Below are positions 8,630-17,694 of a stretch of DNA of 64,000 nt, piece after piece. Numbering within the stretch: position 1 is the first letter of the stretch; each line of letters starts with the position of its first letter. This DNA comes from CAYSNP01 sp964432485 (GTDB lineage: Bacteria; Bacillota; Clostridia; Christensenellales; DTU072). A program made the position numbers and the translations under genes. Below the pieces are notes generated by a model. That model did no database searches, was not told the origin of the DNA, and saw nothing but the letters and a program-made list of their open reading frames with translations. The stretch covers positions 1 to 64,000 of the forward strand of contig CAYSNP010000003.1 in assembly GCA_964432485.1 (NCBI GenBank), read 5' to 3'.

Positions 8630-8658
8630 TTTACAATTTCTTTTAATTAGTATATAAT
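8630..8658 (+). promoter_or_regulatory. Promoter of the XRE-cupin regulator
   Basis: TTTACA (8630-8635), 17 bases, TATAAT (8653-8658). ATG 8682 follows AAAGGAGAG. Confidence 0.7.
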
Positions 8659-8681
8659 GATATTGCAAAAGGAGAGCTTTT

Positions 8682-9242
8682 ATGGATAATAAAGCAATAG
8701 GTGAAAGAATAAAATACTTGCGAGAGATATTAGAATTGTCCCCTTCTGATATGGCTAAGCGCATAGGTATATCAGCGCAAGAATATCAGCGCTACGAGTT
8801 AGGCGAAAAGGAGTTTACATTTAGCTTCTTATATGCAGTAGCAGACCAATTAAACATTGATATTATTGAGTTGCTTACGGGAGAAGGGGCAAGGCTTTCT
8901 TCTTATACGGTAGACAAGGCAGGCACGGGGCTTGCGGTTTATCGTAGAAAAGGCTTTGATTACTTGCAGCTTGCAGGCAAGTTTAAGGGTAAGTTGGCGC
9001 AACCTTATGTGGTAACGGTGCCTTTTGACAAAGAGCATTCTGATAGTGAGATATATACTTCCGGGCACGAAGGGCAAGAGTTTAACTATGTGCTGGAGGG
9101 CAGTATAAAAATCACCATTGACGGCAAATCCGAAGTATTGCATACAGGCGATGCGGTTTACTATGACAGCGGCAAGCCGCACGGTATGGTAGCCACAGGC
9201 GGCAAGGGTGCAAAGTTTTTAGCAATTCTGATAAAAAAATAA
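8682..9242 (+). CDS. XRE-family regulator with cupin domain
   Basis: A 186-residue transcription regulator. Residues 4-62 are an XRE helix-turn-helix (IGERIKYLREILELSPSDMA ... ISAQEYQRYELGEKEF); residues about 115-184 are a small cupin barrel (HEGQEFNYVLEG, GDAVYYDSGKPHGM). The architecture matches SutR/PuuR-like regulators that sense a small molecule or metal through the cupin. It is a single gene with its own promoter, immediately upstream of the ABC exporter pair at 9390, which is a possible target. The ligand is unknown. Confidence 0.9.
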   Translation: MDNKAIGERIKYLREILELSPSDMAKRIGISAQEYQRYELGEKEFTFSFLYAVADQLNIDIIELLTGEGARLSSYTVDKAGTGLAVYRRKGFDYLQLAGKFKGKLAQPYVVTVPFDKEHSDSEIYTSGHEGQEFNYVLEGSIKITIDGKSEVLHTGDAVYYDSGKPHGMVATGGKGAKFLAILIKK

Positions 9243-9332
9243 CCTATTGCTTGATAGATTAATTGTTTTAGTATATACCTTATTATAATAGTTAGCATAC
9301 TAAACTTATCCAGAAATTAACAATGGTTGCTA

Positions 9333-9361
9333 TTGACTTTAGATGCTCTTAATGTTACATT
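9333..9361 (+). promoter_or_regulatory. Promoter of the ABC exporter operon
   Basis: TTGACT (9333-9338), 17 bases, TACATT (9356-9361), 29 bases before ATG 9390, which follows GAGGACC. Confidence 0.55.
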
Positions 9362-9389
9362 AATAAGGTATTAAAAAGCACGAGGACCT

Positions 9390-12062
9390 ATGATAAAACT
9401 CTTTTCCAACCTCAAGCCAATGGCTGTTATGCTGTTTTTCGTAGTAGTATTGGTTGCGAGTCAGGCTATTGCAGAACTGTATCTTCCTGATAAAATGTCT
9501 GATATTGTCAATGACGGTATTTATCTGGAATACGAGCCAATGTACGAATATTTGGAAATGGAAAAGCCGGGCAGCATTGGCTCTATGGATAGCACCATTG
9601 AAGGGTACGATGATGAGTTTATGCCTGTATTCGAAATGCAGGATGGCTTTAGCACAATAGACTTGCGCAAGGGGCTGGCCATTGTAGACCCTACCCTTAA
9701 TGTAGATTTTGAGTTTCAGGATATAGCGGTAAAAGACAGCAAGCAGCTTTTTGAAGAGATTTTAATCCCATTTTTAGACGGACTCGACCCCTATCAAGGG
9801 GATAAAAAATATGAAGATTATGACCTGGACGACCAAATAAAGATTCAGTTTGCCCTTAATAGATTAATTAAATTTGCTACCCTAGTAGATAATGAGGGGC
9901 GAGATACTTTTACAGTAAATACCTTTTTAGATATCAAATCAGAGACCGGCACAGATGAAGAAAGCGATATCTTTCAAAATGATACCACCCGAAAGATACT
10001 TGCCGCTTGCTTTGTAATGATGAAACATTCGCCTGACGGAAATGTGCTCCCTATCCCCGTAGACGCTCAAGGTGTCAGGTTGGCAGTAGATGCCTATGGC
10101 AGGGCAATAGAGCAAGATAAAGTAATATACAAATACGATGACGAAACAGAACGATATTCCGTTATGCCCGATTACGAACTTATTATTTGTAATAAGGTAT
10201 TAGGGTATGCTTACAAGTACAAGAACGGCGTTAAGTGGATAAAGAACAGGCTTGGCAGGACTGAGGACCAAGCTCAAGGCGATGCTGACGAGTTTAATAA
10301 AGGGCACGGAGTAATGCCGGAAGAGCAAAAAACTTTTTGGCGTAAACTTGGCGATATACTCAAACTTAGCCCTACGGGCAGACAAGATAAAGAGGAACTT
10401 GCTAAAAAGAACGGTAAAACTTATGAGGACTTCTTAAAGCCGGACGGTACTACTATCCAAAAGGCGGATATCAGCTTTATTTTGAAGCGAGGGGGCAATA
10501 TGTTAGCTCTTACGCTGTTTGCCTCTGTTTGTGCCATAATAGCTATGCAGTTTGGCTCAATTATTACTTCACGCTTTTCTGCTAAGATTCGCAGTCAAGT
10601 TTTTGCAAAGGTAGAAAATTTTTCTCTTGTGGAGTTTGACAAGTTTTCTACCGCCAGCCTTAACACCCGCTCCACCAATGATATCAATCAAATACAAGTT
10701 ATCTTTTTGCTGGTTATCAGGACAGCTCTTGCCGCCCCCGTTACCATAATCGGCGGCACAATCCTATCGTTAGACAAGAGTCAGGCAATGACAGCTATCT
10801 TGCTTTATCCGTTGCCTATATTGTTTATTGGTACTGCTGTAGCAATAAAAAAGGTTCAACCGCTATTTATAATCATTCAAAAGCGGGTGGATAAAGTCAC
10901 TTTGATAATGCGGGAGAACCTAACAGGCGTAAGGGTAGTGCGAGCATTTAATCAGCAAGCTAAGGAAAAGGCTCGTTTTGGAGAGGAAAACTTAGCCCTT
11001 AGCAAAGTAGCAACTACGGTTTTCAAGTATGTAGCTATCCTTGCTCCTTTGATTGCGGTAAGTATGAACTGTACTATGCTAGGCATTATTTATGCCGCCG
11101 CAAAGGGTATAGATGACGGTACACTTGACGATGTGGGCAGTATGATGGCAGTAATTCAATATGCCACGCTGATTATGTTAGCGTTGGTAATGCTGGCATC
11201 CGTTGTAGTTATGGTGCCTCGAGCCCAAGCCTCTGCAAGGCGTATAAATGAAGTGCTGGAAAGCGATGTGGCAATAACCGATGCCAAAGGCGCAATAGAC
11301 AGGACCAGAGAAGAAGGTTGTGTAGAATTCAAGAATGTGTATTTCAAATATTCTGCTGATGCAGAAAAAGATATTTTATCCAATATTACATTCAAAGCCC
11401 GAAAAGGAGAAATTACTGCCATTATTGGCGGCACGGGCAGCGGTAAAAGTACGGTAATCAATTTAATACCTCGCTTATATGAGCCATATGCAGGCACGAT
11501 TTATGTAGGCGGTCAGGATATTAAGAGTATGCCGCAAGAAGCACTTAGGGATAAAATTGGCTTTATACCTCAAAAAAGCGTGCTGTTCAGCGGCACTATC
11601 CGAAGCAATTTGTGCTACGGTGATAGGACAGCCTCAGATAATGAGCTATGGGAAGCTCTGCAAATTGCGCAAAGCGATAACTTTGTTAAGAATAAAGAGG
11701 GCGGACTGGACAGTATAGTAGAGCAAGGCGGACGCAACTTTTCCGGCGGACAAAAGCAAAGGTTGTCTATTGCAAGAGCTGTAGTTCGCAAACCGGAAAT
11801 CTTTATTTTTGACGATAGCTTTTCTGCACTTGACTTTAAGACAGATAAAAAGTTGCGAGCGGCACTCAAGCCAATTACCAAAAACAGCGCAACAATTATA
11901 GTAGCCCAACGCATAGGCACTATTATGGATGCGGATAACATTATAGTATTACATAAAGGCAGGATAGCGGCACAAGGCAAACATGCCTACCTTGTGCGCA
12001 ACTGTGATGTATATCGGGATATTGCGCTTTCACAAATGAGTAAGGAGGAGCTAGGGCTGTGA
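9390..12062 (+). CDS. ABC exporter half with large outer domain and degenerate ATP site
   Basis: An 890-residue type I (exporter-fold) ABC half-transporter, much longer than the usual 570-600. The extra length is an acidic domain of about 330 residues between TM1 (about 11-31) and TM2 (about 370-392), which topology places outside the cell. The nucleotide-binding domain has Walker A GGTGSGKST near residue 679, signature NFSGGQKQR near 782 and Walker B IFIFDDSFSALD. The catalytic Glu is replaced by Asp and the switch His by Gln (IVAQR), the mark of the non-catalytic site in heterodimeric exporters such as BmrCD or TM287/288. It pairs with the next gene, which overlaps it by four bases. Lipid or drug export is inferred from the family. 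Confidence 0.9.
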   Translation: MIKLFSNLKPMAVMLFFVVVLVASQAIAELYLPDKMSDIVNDGIYLEYEPMYEYLEMEKPGSIGSMDSTIEGYDDEFMPVFEMQDGFSTIDLRKGLAIVDPTLNVDFEFQDIAVKDSKQLFEEILIPFLDGLDPYQGDKKYEDYDLDDQIKIQFALNRLIKFATLVDNEGRDTFTVNTFLDIKSETGTDEESDIFQNDTTRKILAACFVMMKHSPDGNVLPIPVDAQGVRLAVDAYGRAIEQDKVIYKYDDETERYSVMPDYELIICNKVLGYAYKYKNGVKWIKNRLGRTEDQAQGDADEFNKGHGVMPEEQKTFWRKLGDILKLSPTGRQDKEELAKKNGKTYEDFLKPDGTTIQKADISFILKRGGNMLALTLFASVCAIIAMQFGSIITSRFSAKIRSQVFAKVENFSLVEFDKFSTASLNTRSTNDINQIQVIFLLVIRTALAAPVTIIGGTILSLDKSQAMTAILLYPLPILFIGTAVAIKKVQPLFIIIQKRVDKVTLIMRENLTGVRVVRAFNQQAKEKARFGEENLALSKVATTVFKYVAILAPLIAVSMNCTMLGIIYAAAKGIDDGTLDDVGSMMAVIQYATLIMLALVMLASVVVMVPRAQASARRINEVLESDVAITDAKGAIDRTREEGCVEFKNVYFKYSADAEKDILSNITFKARKGEITAIIGGTGSGKSTVINLIPRLYEPYAGTIYVGGQDIKSMPQEALRDKIGFIPQKSVLFSGTIRSNLCYGDRTASDNELWEALQIAQSDNFVKNKEGGLDSIVEQGGRNFSGGQKQRLSIARAVVRKPEIFIFDDSFSALDFKTDKKLRAALKPITKNSATIIVAQRIGTIMDADNIIVLHKGRIAAQGKHAYLVRNCDVYRDIALSQMSKEELGL

Positions 12063-13945
12063 ACGAGCATAACGATAACAAACCCAAAGGCATGGAAATA
12101 GATATAGCTAAATCGTTAGGCGTCAGCACCGAGGTTCCTAAACTTATTCAAAAAGCAGAAAACGCAGGTGTAACCTTAAAGCGATTGGTAAAATATATGA
12201 AACCGCAAGCAGGAGCTCTTATAGCAATGGCATTGCTTGCGGCTATTGGGGCTTGGTTTGCAATTTGGGTACCTGATATTCTAAAGAAAATTACCGATTC
12301 GCTGGTAGAAAGCATTCAGTTCTTTAAGTCAGTAGATTTACATTATATTGCCAATATTATATGGACTTGCGCCGCTCTTTATTTTTTGGCATCCTTATTC
12401 CAGTTTGTAAGCGGACTTATAGGCGCAAGTATGAGTCAAAAGGCTGTCAGAAGGATGCGCAACGATGTTAAGGCAAAGCTGGACAAGGTTGCGCTTGCCT
12501 ATTTTGACCAAACTCCCGTAGGCGATATAATGAGTCGTGTTACCAACGATATAGAAGTGGTAGCTATCACCTTGCAGGAAAGTATTGTACAAGTCATTAC
12601 CGCAATTATGACAGTAATAGGCGTCTTTACAATGATGATGCGCCTAGACCCTGTACTTGCGCTTATCTCTTTAGTTAGCGTGCCCTTGCTCTTTTTTACT
12701 TCCAGCATAATAGTAAAAAAGAGCCAAAAAGAGTTTGCTTCTATGCAATTTTATATAGGCAAACTAAACGGGCATATTGAAGAAATGTATGCAGGACATA
12801 ATATAGTAGAGTTGTTCAGCAGAGAAAATGACTCTATAAAAGACTATGAAGAAATAAACGAAGAGTTGCGCAAAGCTACCAAAAAGGCACAATTTTTAGC
12901 AAGCATTGTTTTGCCCAGCATTAAGTTTATAAACAACCTTGCATATGTTGCTGTTTGCGTTATTGGCGGTATCCGTGCAGGCAGTGGATTGATTACCATA
13001 GGGGATATACAAGCCTTTATCCAGTACACTCGCCAATTTGCGCAACCTATAGAGCAAGTTTCTAATATTGCTAACACCATTCAATCTGCGCTAGCGGCGG
13101 CGGAACGAGTATTCCAAGTCTTTGATTTGGAGGAAATGGAAGAAGATAAGGTTACTAAAGTGGATATTAATACCATTCAAGGTAAGGTGGAGTTTAAGAA
13201 TGTGCGCTTTGGTTACAGCTCTGAGCGCATACTTATTTCCAATATGAATCTTAAAGTAGAAGCGGGCGACTCCATAGCAATAGTAGGCCCGACAGGAGCG
13301 GGCAAAACTACCTTGGTCAATTTGCTAATGCGCTTTTATGAGCTTAATTCAGGCGAAATTACCATAGATGATATCAATATCAATGACTTTTCCCGACACG
13401 ATTTGCGCACCCTATACGGTATGGTGCTGCAAGACACTTGGCTGTTTAACGGTACAGTTGCCGAAAATATAGCTTATGGCAAAAAAGATGTTACCAGAGA
13501 GGAAATAATTGAAGCTGCTAAAAAGGCTTATGCGCATCAGTTTATTATTACTATGGAAAAAGGCTACGATACAGTGCTAAATGAGGATGCCACCAATATT
13601 TCGCAAGGGCAAAAGCAGTTGCTGACCATAGCAAGAGCAATCCTTAAAGACCCAAAGATAATTATACTTGATGAAGCAACCAGCTCTGTGGATACCCGAA
13701 CAGAGGAGTATATACAAAGCGCAATGCTGGCAATGATGGAAGGCAAAACCAGTTTTGTTATAGCGCATAGGCTAAGCACAATTAAAAGCGCAAAAGTTAT
13801 TTTAGTTATGAGCAATGGCAATGTAATAGAGCAAGGCAATCATGAAAACTTAATGGATCAACAAGGTTTCTATTATGACCTTTACAATTCACAATTTGCC
13901 GGTATTCCAGAAGAAGAAATGCAGTTAGGATTTTATCAGTCTTAG
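12059..13945 (+). CDS. ABC exporter half, catalytic partner
   Basis: A 628-residue ABC half-transporter with six membrane helices and a complete ATPase domain: Walker A GPTGAGKTT, signature ISQGQKQL, Walker B IIILDEATSSVD with the catalytic Glu, and IAHRLSTI with the switch His. It begins with GTG inside the stop of the previous gene (GTGA overlap), so the two are translated together and should form a heterodimer with one active ATP site. Note that its signature has Gln in the second position (SQGQ instead of SGGQ), as in many partners of degenerate halves. It lacks the large outer domain of its partner. Substrate unknown. Confidence 0.93.
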   Translation: MNEHNDNKPKGMEIDIAKSLGVSTEVPKLIQKAENAGVTLKRLVKYMKPQAGALIAMALLAAIGAWFAIWVPDILKKITDSLVESIQFFKSVDLHYIANIIWTCAALYFLASLFQFVSGLIGASMSQKAVRRMRNDVKAKLDKVALAYFDQTPVGDIMSRVTNDIEVVAITLQESIVQVITAIMTVIGVFTMMMRLDPVLALISLVSVPLLFFTSSIIVKKSQKEFASMQFYIGKLNGHIEEMYAGHNIVELFSRENDSIKDYEEINEELRKATKKAQFLASIVLPSIKFINNLAYVAVCVIGGIRAGSGLITIGDIQAFIQYTRQFAQPIEQVSNIANTIQSALAAAERVFQVFDLEEMEEDKVTKVDINTIQGKVEFKNVRFGYSSERILISNMNLKVEAGDSIAIVGPTGAGKTTLVNLLMRFYELNSGEITIDDININDFSRHDLRTLYGMVLQDTWLFNGTVAENIAYGKKDVTREEIIEAAKKAYAHQFIITMEKGYDTVLNEDATNISQGQKQLLTIARAILKDPKIIILDEATSSVDTRTEEYIQSAMLAMMEGKTSFVIAHRLSTIKSAKVILVMSNGNVIEQGNHENLMDQQGFYYDLYNSQFAGIPEEEMQLGFYQS

Positions 13946-13973
13946 CAAAAAGCAATATTATCAAGCAAAAGGT

Positions 13974-14002
13974 TTGAATTTTACATAAAGCTATGCTATA
14001 AT
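13974..14002 (+). promoter_or_regulatory. Promoter of prs
   Basis: TTGAAT (13974), 17 bases, TATAAT (13997-14002). ATG 14029 follows GGAGG. Confidence 0.65.
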
Positions 14003-14028
14003 TACAGCAGTAGCTTGACGGAGGACCT

Positions 14029-15183
14029 ATGCCAACCTTTTTTAATGCTGTGTTTGATGATACAGTTGCACCCGTTGCCCCTATTGGGTTTATTATTTGT
14101 AAAGGTGCAGAAGAGTTAGGGGTAAGCATCGATAGGTTTTTGGTAGACTGGTACAATCAAGATATAGTCAAAAAAAATAATAAATTCAAAAAAGATACCT
14201 TTATAATAGACTCGGATTTCCCTCGGTTCACCACAGGCGACGGCAAAGCAATTATTAACGAAACAGTTAGAGGCAAGGACCTTTACATTTTAGTGGATGT
14301 AGGCAACTACTCCAAAAAGTATAGCTTATACGGTATAGAAAACTCATATAGTCCCGATGACCATTTTGCCAACTTAAAAAGAGTAATTTCGGCAGCAGGA
14401 GGCAAACCTGAGCGCATTACCGTAATTATGCCTATGCTTTATGCAGGCAGACAGCATAAGCGGAGCACTAGGGAATCTTTGGATTGCGCACAGGCATTGC
14501 AAGAGTTGTTTTCTATGGGCGTAGCGGATATTATTACTTTTGATGCACACGACCCAAGGGTGCAAAACGCAGTGCCTCTTATGGGGTTTGACAACTTTTT
14601 CCCCACGTATCAAATATTAAAAGTTGTGTATAATCAGTTCAAAGATATAGACTTATTAGGCGGCAATTTTATGATTGTTTCACCTGATGAGGGAGCAATG
14701 CCTCGCAATATTTACTATGCCTCGGTGCTTGGAGTAGACTTAGGTATGTATTACAAGCGAAGGGATTATGCTACTGTAATAGACGGACGCAACCGCATTG
14801 TAGCGCATGAGTACCTTGGCACAGATGTAGCAGGCAAAGATATCTTTGTGGCAGATGATATTATAGCAACAGGAGATAGCATGTTAAGGCTATGCTCCGA
14901 CTTAAAAGGAAGAGGTGCCCGCAAGATTCTGCTGGCTTGCACCTATGGCTTATTTACAGAAGGCTATGACAGATTCGATACAGCATATGAGCAAGGTCTT
15001 TTTACCTCGGTAATAGGTACCAATCTCACTTACCGCAAGCCTGAGCTCTTATCCAAACCGTGGTATATAGAAGCTGACCTTGCCAAATATATAGCTTATA
15101 TAGTAGCAAGCTGCAATCATAATAAATCTGTTTCGCCCTTGTTAAATAGTGCAGAAAGAATTCATGAATTAATAGGAAGGTAA
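14029..15183 (+). CDS. prs: Ribose-phosphate pyrophosphokinase, divergent long form
   Basis: A 384-residue PRPP synthetase homologue, which makes phosphoribosyl pyrophosphate from ribose 5-phosphate and ATP for nucleotide, His and Trp synthesis. Visible motifs: INETVRGKDLYIL near the N-terminus, PMLYAGRQHKRSTRE (substrate region), the flexible-loop YYKRRDYAT and the PRPP-binding loop DIFVADDIIATGDS. It is about 70 residues longer than the usual enzyme of about 315, with extra sequence near the N-terminus and around YSLYGIENSYSPDDHF, where the family norm is different. I take it to be a divergent Clostridia-type form. The next gene overlaps its stop codon. Confidence 0.85.
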   Translation: MPTFFNAVFDDTVAPVAPIGFIICKGAEELGVSIDRFLVDWYNQDIVKKNNKFKKDTFIIDSDFPRFTTGDGKAIINETVRGKDLYILVDVGNYSKKYSLYGIENSYSPDDHFANLKRVISAAGGKPERITVIMPMLYAGRQHKRSTRESLDCAQALQELFSMGVADIITFDAHDPRVQNAVPLMGFDNFFPTYQILKVVYNQFKDIDLLGGNFMIVSPDEGAMPRNIYYASVLGVDLGMYYKRRDYATVIDGRNRIVAHEYLGTDVAGKDIFVADDIIATGDSMLRLCSDLKGRGARKILLACTYGLFTEGYDRFDTAYEQGLFTSVIGTNLTYRKPELLSKPWYIEADLAKYIAYIVASCNHNKSVSPLLNSAERIHELIGR

Positions 15184-15656
15184 TGCAAATAAACGCGATT
15201 TTATCAATAAAATTGCGTGCAGAAGATTTTCAAATTAACTTTTCCACCAAGGCAGAATTAGACTTTAACAGATTTGGCGCTAATATTAAATTCATTACTC
15301 TGGAAGAAGGTCTGTTGTTTGAAAATTCTATAGCTGTCACTGCAAGTAACAAATTAGCTATTTATAAAGGGCTGGCTAAGCAAGACCTTAGCGATGCAGC
15401 TCTTTGGATTAGTGAAATTGGACTAAGGCTGATGCAACAAGGGAAAGTCGTAATAATAGAAAAAAATGCAAATAAAATCAATGCTTTTGCAAAATACGAA
15501 GATACTAATATAGGATTAAATGGTAAATATCTTAAAATATCATATACTGACAAAGAGGTTAATATAGATTTTGAAAAAGTAAGCCTTAAAAGTAAAGATA
15601 AAGGTATGCAAGCGTCTTTAAAATTACATTGTTTTAAGACTTTTGCATCAAGTTAG
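15183..15656 (+). CDS. Hypothetical 157-residue protein
   Basis: No family is recognised. The protein is soluble, Lys/Ile/Asn-rich and predicted mixed alpha/beta, with no cysteine pattern, signal peptide or membrane helix. The ATG shares its first base with the last base of the prs stop and is preceded by AGGAAGG, so it is translationally coupled to PRPP synthetase. The coupling suggests, but does not show, a link with nucleotide metabolism. Confidence 0.6.
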   Translation: MQINAILSIKLRAEDFQINFSTKAELDFNRFGANIKFITLEEGLLFENSIAVTASNKLAIYKGLAKQDLSDAALWISEIGLRLMQQGKVVIIEKNANKINAFAKYEDTNIGLNGKYLKISYTDKEVNIDFEKVSLKSKDKGMQASLKLHCFKTFASS

Positions 15657-15762
15657 ACAATATCGCCCACCTTTACGCACATTTAACAAGTGATTATTAA
15701 TAATCATCTTAAAATGAAATAAAATATAATTAGAGAACTACAAAGTTTATCTGGAGGAGCTA

Positions 15763-17214
15763 ATGGATTATTCCAAATTTTCCAAAGAACAATTCGAAGA
15801 AATTGGCATTTTTGAACTAAGGCATATTGCAAGAGAGTTAGGCGTTCGAAGCCCTACAAACAAGAGAAAAGGCGACCTGATAGAGGAGATAATGGAGACT
15901 TGCGCCAAAGGTCCTGTCCCTCAGCAAGAGGGCAAGCCCCGTCGTGGCAGACCGCCTAAGGCAATATTCAAAGAAGCCTTAAAGCCGCCCAAAGCAGGAG
16001 TATATCAACCAAGAATTGAGATTGGCAGGGAAGAAAAGGTAGCTTGCGAAGATGCAGTCAACCCTCAAGAGCTGGAGACCCGAAACGGAGTACTGGAGAT
16101 TATGCAAGACGGATACGGTTTCCTTCGTGCCAAAAATTATGAGTCGGGCTTAGGCGACAGCTATATTTCTGCGCTTAAAATCCGTAAAAGCGGACTTAAA
16201 AAAGGTGACTACGTAGTAGCAAAAGTAAGACAGGCTTGCGAGAATCGCCCTGCAGGGGTAATTGTTGTGGAAGAAGTCAATGGCAGAAAACCAAATGCCG
16301 CTTACAACAGACCGAATTTTGATACCTTGACTCCCATTTACCCTGATGAAATATATAGGTTAGAGATACCTGCTATTCGCAACGACTTTGCCATTAGATG
16401 CATTGATTTAGTAGCGCCGATAGGCAAAGGTCAGCGTGCAATGATAGTTTCGCCTCCTAAGGCGGGCAAGACCACCTTGTTAAAGCTAATTGCAAAAAGT
16501 ATCAGTAAAAATTATCCAAAATCTCATTTAATGGTATTGCTGGTAGATGAAAGACCTGAGGAAGTTACTGATATGCAACGCTCTATCAGCGGCGAGGTGA
16601 TATATTCTACCTTTGACGAAATGCCCGAACATCACACTAAGGCATCAGAGTTGGTGCTAGAAAGAGCAAAACGCCTGGTAGAGCACGGTGAGGATGTAGT
16701 TATTCTTATGGACAGCTTAACAAGACTTGCCCGAGCATACAATATGGTTATTGCACCAACAGGCAGGACGCTTTCCGGCGGCATAGACCCCGGCGCTTTG
16801 CACAATCCTAAACGCTTTTTTGGTGCTGCCCGCAATATAGAGTTTGGCGGCAGCCTTACCATTATAGCCACTGCGTTGATAGATACGGGCAGCCGAATGG
16901 ACGATGTAATTTATGAGGAGTTTAAGGGCACGGGCAATATGGAGATTCACCTTGACCGCAAGCTGTCAGAAAAGCGCATATTCCCGGCTATTGACCTTAA
17001 CCGCTCAGGCACAAGAAGAGAAGAGTTGCTCTTAACCTCAGAGGAATTGCAAGGCATTTGGTCAATTAGAAAAATGCTGAGCAGCGGAGACAATCAAGAA
17101 GCGGCTGAAAATCTTATTAATATGCTGGTAAAAACTAAAAATAATAAAGAGTTTATAGAACAACTTAATATTCAATTGTTAAAGATTCAAAAGTCGGGTT
17201 ATACTCTTAGATAA
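15763..17214 (+). CDS. rho: Transcription termination factor Rho
   Basis: A 483-residue hexameric RNA helicase that ends transcription. Residues 5-45 are the Rho N-terminal SAP-like domain (ELRHIARELGVRSPTNKRKG). A basic linker with an AT-hook-like GRPPK follows, then the cold-shock-like RNA-binding domain (GVLEIMQDGYGFLRAKNYES) at about 105-175, and the RecA-type ATPase with Walker A PPKAGKT at 231-237, VLLVDERPEEVTDM, Walker B VVILMDSLTRLARAYN and the Q-loop region near ALIDTGSRMDDVIYEEFKGTGN. Length is typical for a Rho with a short linker insert. It follows GGAGGAG and is monocistronic; repeat array 2 begins five bases after its stop. Confidence 0.97.
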   Translation: MDYSKFSKEQFEEIGIFELRHIARELGVRSPTNKRKGDLIEEIMETCAKGPVPQQEGKPRRGRPPKAIFKEALKPPKAGVYQPRIEIGREEKVACEDAVNPQELETRNGVLEIMQDGYGFLRAKNYESGLGDSYISALKIRKSGLKKGDYVVAKVRQACENRPAGVIVVEEVNGRKPNAAYNRPNFDTLTPIYPDEIYRLEIPAIRNDFAIRCIDLVAPIGKGQRAMIVSPPKAGKTTLLKLIAKSISKNYPKSHLMVLLVDERPEEVTDMQRSISGEVIYSTFDEMPEHHTKASELVLERAKRLVEHGEDVVILMDSLTRLARAYNMVIAPTGRTLSGGIDPGALHNPKRFFGAARNIEFGGSLTIIATALIDTGSRMDDVIYEEFKGTGNMEIHLDRKLSEKRIFPAIDLNRSGTRREELLLTSEELQGIWSIRKMLSSGDNQEAAENLINMLVKTKNNKEFIEQLNIQLLKIQKSGYTLR

Positions 17215-17218
17215 CGTC

Positions 17219-17602
17219 ATTGCGCGGCACAAAGTGCCAAAGCAATCCAGACCCGCAAAGGCTTGCTCCTTGACTTATCAATCCCACCTTAACTTTTTGC
17301 CATAGGCAAAAATATCATTATGAGCTTCGCTCATAATATCATTTGCTTGCAAATATCATTTTGCAACAAGTTGCAAAATATCATTATTTAAGCAACGCTA
17401 CCGTAAGCCTTGCTCCCTTGCCCTACCTTAATCATTTGCAAAAGCAAATGTATTTCACCACGCTTTAGCGTGTATTGCACCATTTATGCAATAAATGCAT
17501 TTCACCACTTGCGTTTAGCAAGTGCATTTCATCACGCTTTAGCGTGGATTGTTGCCCTGGATTGCTTCGTACCTCGCAAAGACGGTTGGGAATCCCGCTC
17601 CT
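17219..17602. repeat. Hairpin array 2, bounded by REP-like elements
   Basis: Occupies nearly all of the gap 17215-17660. It opens with a REP-like element (CATTGCGCGGCACAAAGTGC then CAATCCAG) and closes with its inverse (CCTGGATTGCTTCG). Between them are four hairpins with TTTGCC, TATGAGC, TTTGC and TTGCAAC stems spaced by ATATCATT (17293-17390), the core CCTTGCTCCCTTGCCCTACC, then five hairpins (ATTTGC, CACGC, ATTTA, CTTGC, CACGC) spaced by 8-base TATTTCAC/CATTTCAT sequences (17433-17541). The hairpin order resembles array 1 read backwards and array 4. An open frame at 17410-17634 runs through these repeats and is not a gene. Confidence 0.85.
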
Positions 17603-17660
17603 TTGGCAATCATTTTCATATAGAATATATATAATCAATAAAAGCCTGGTATAACTTTAC

Positions 17661-17688
17661 TTGACAAGGCAAGGTTTTATGCTAAAAT
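17661..17688 (+). promoter_or_regulatory. Promoter six bases before a start codon
   Basis: TTGACA (17661-17666), 16 bases, TAAAAT (17683-17688). The ATG of the symporter gene is at 17695, about where transcription should begin, and no ribosome site precedes it, so the mRNA may be leaderless. Confidence 0.6.
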
Positions 17689-17694
17689 ATTACT

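Noticed and set aside
17410..17634. Plus-strand open frame of 74 codons
   Set aside because: It runs through hairpin array 2; the repeated peptide is a translation of repeats (FHHL, FHHAL units).
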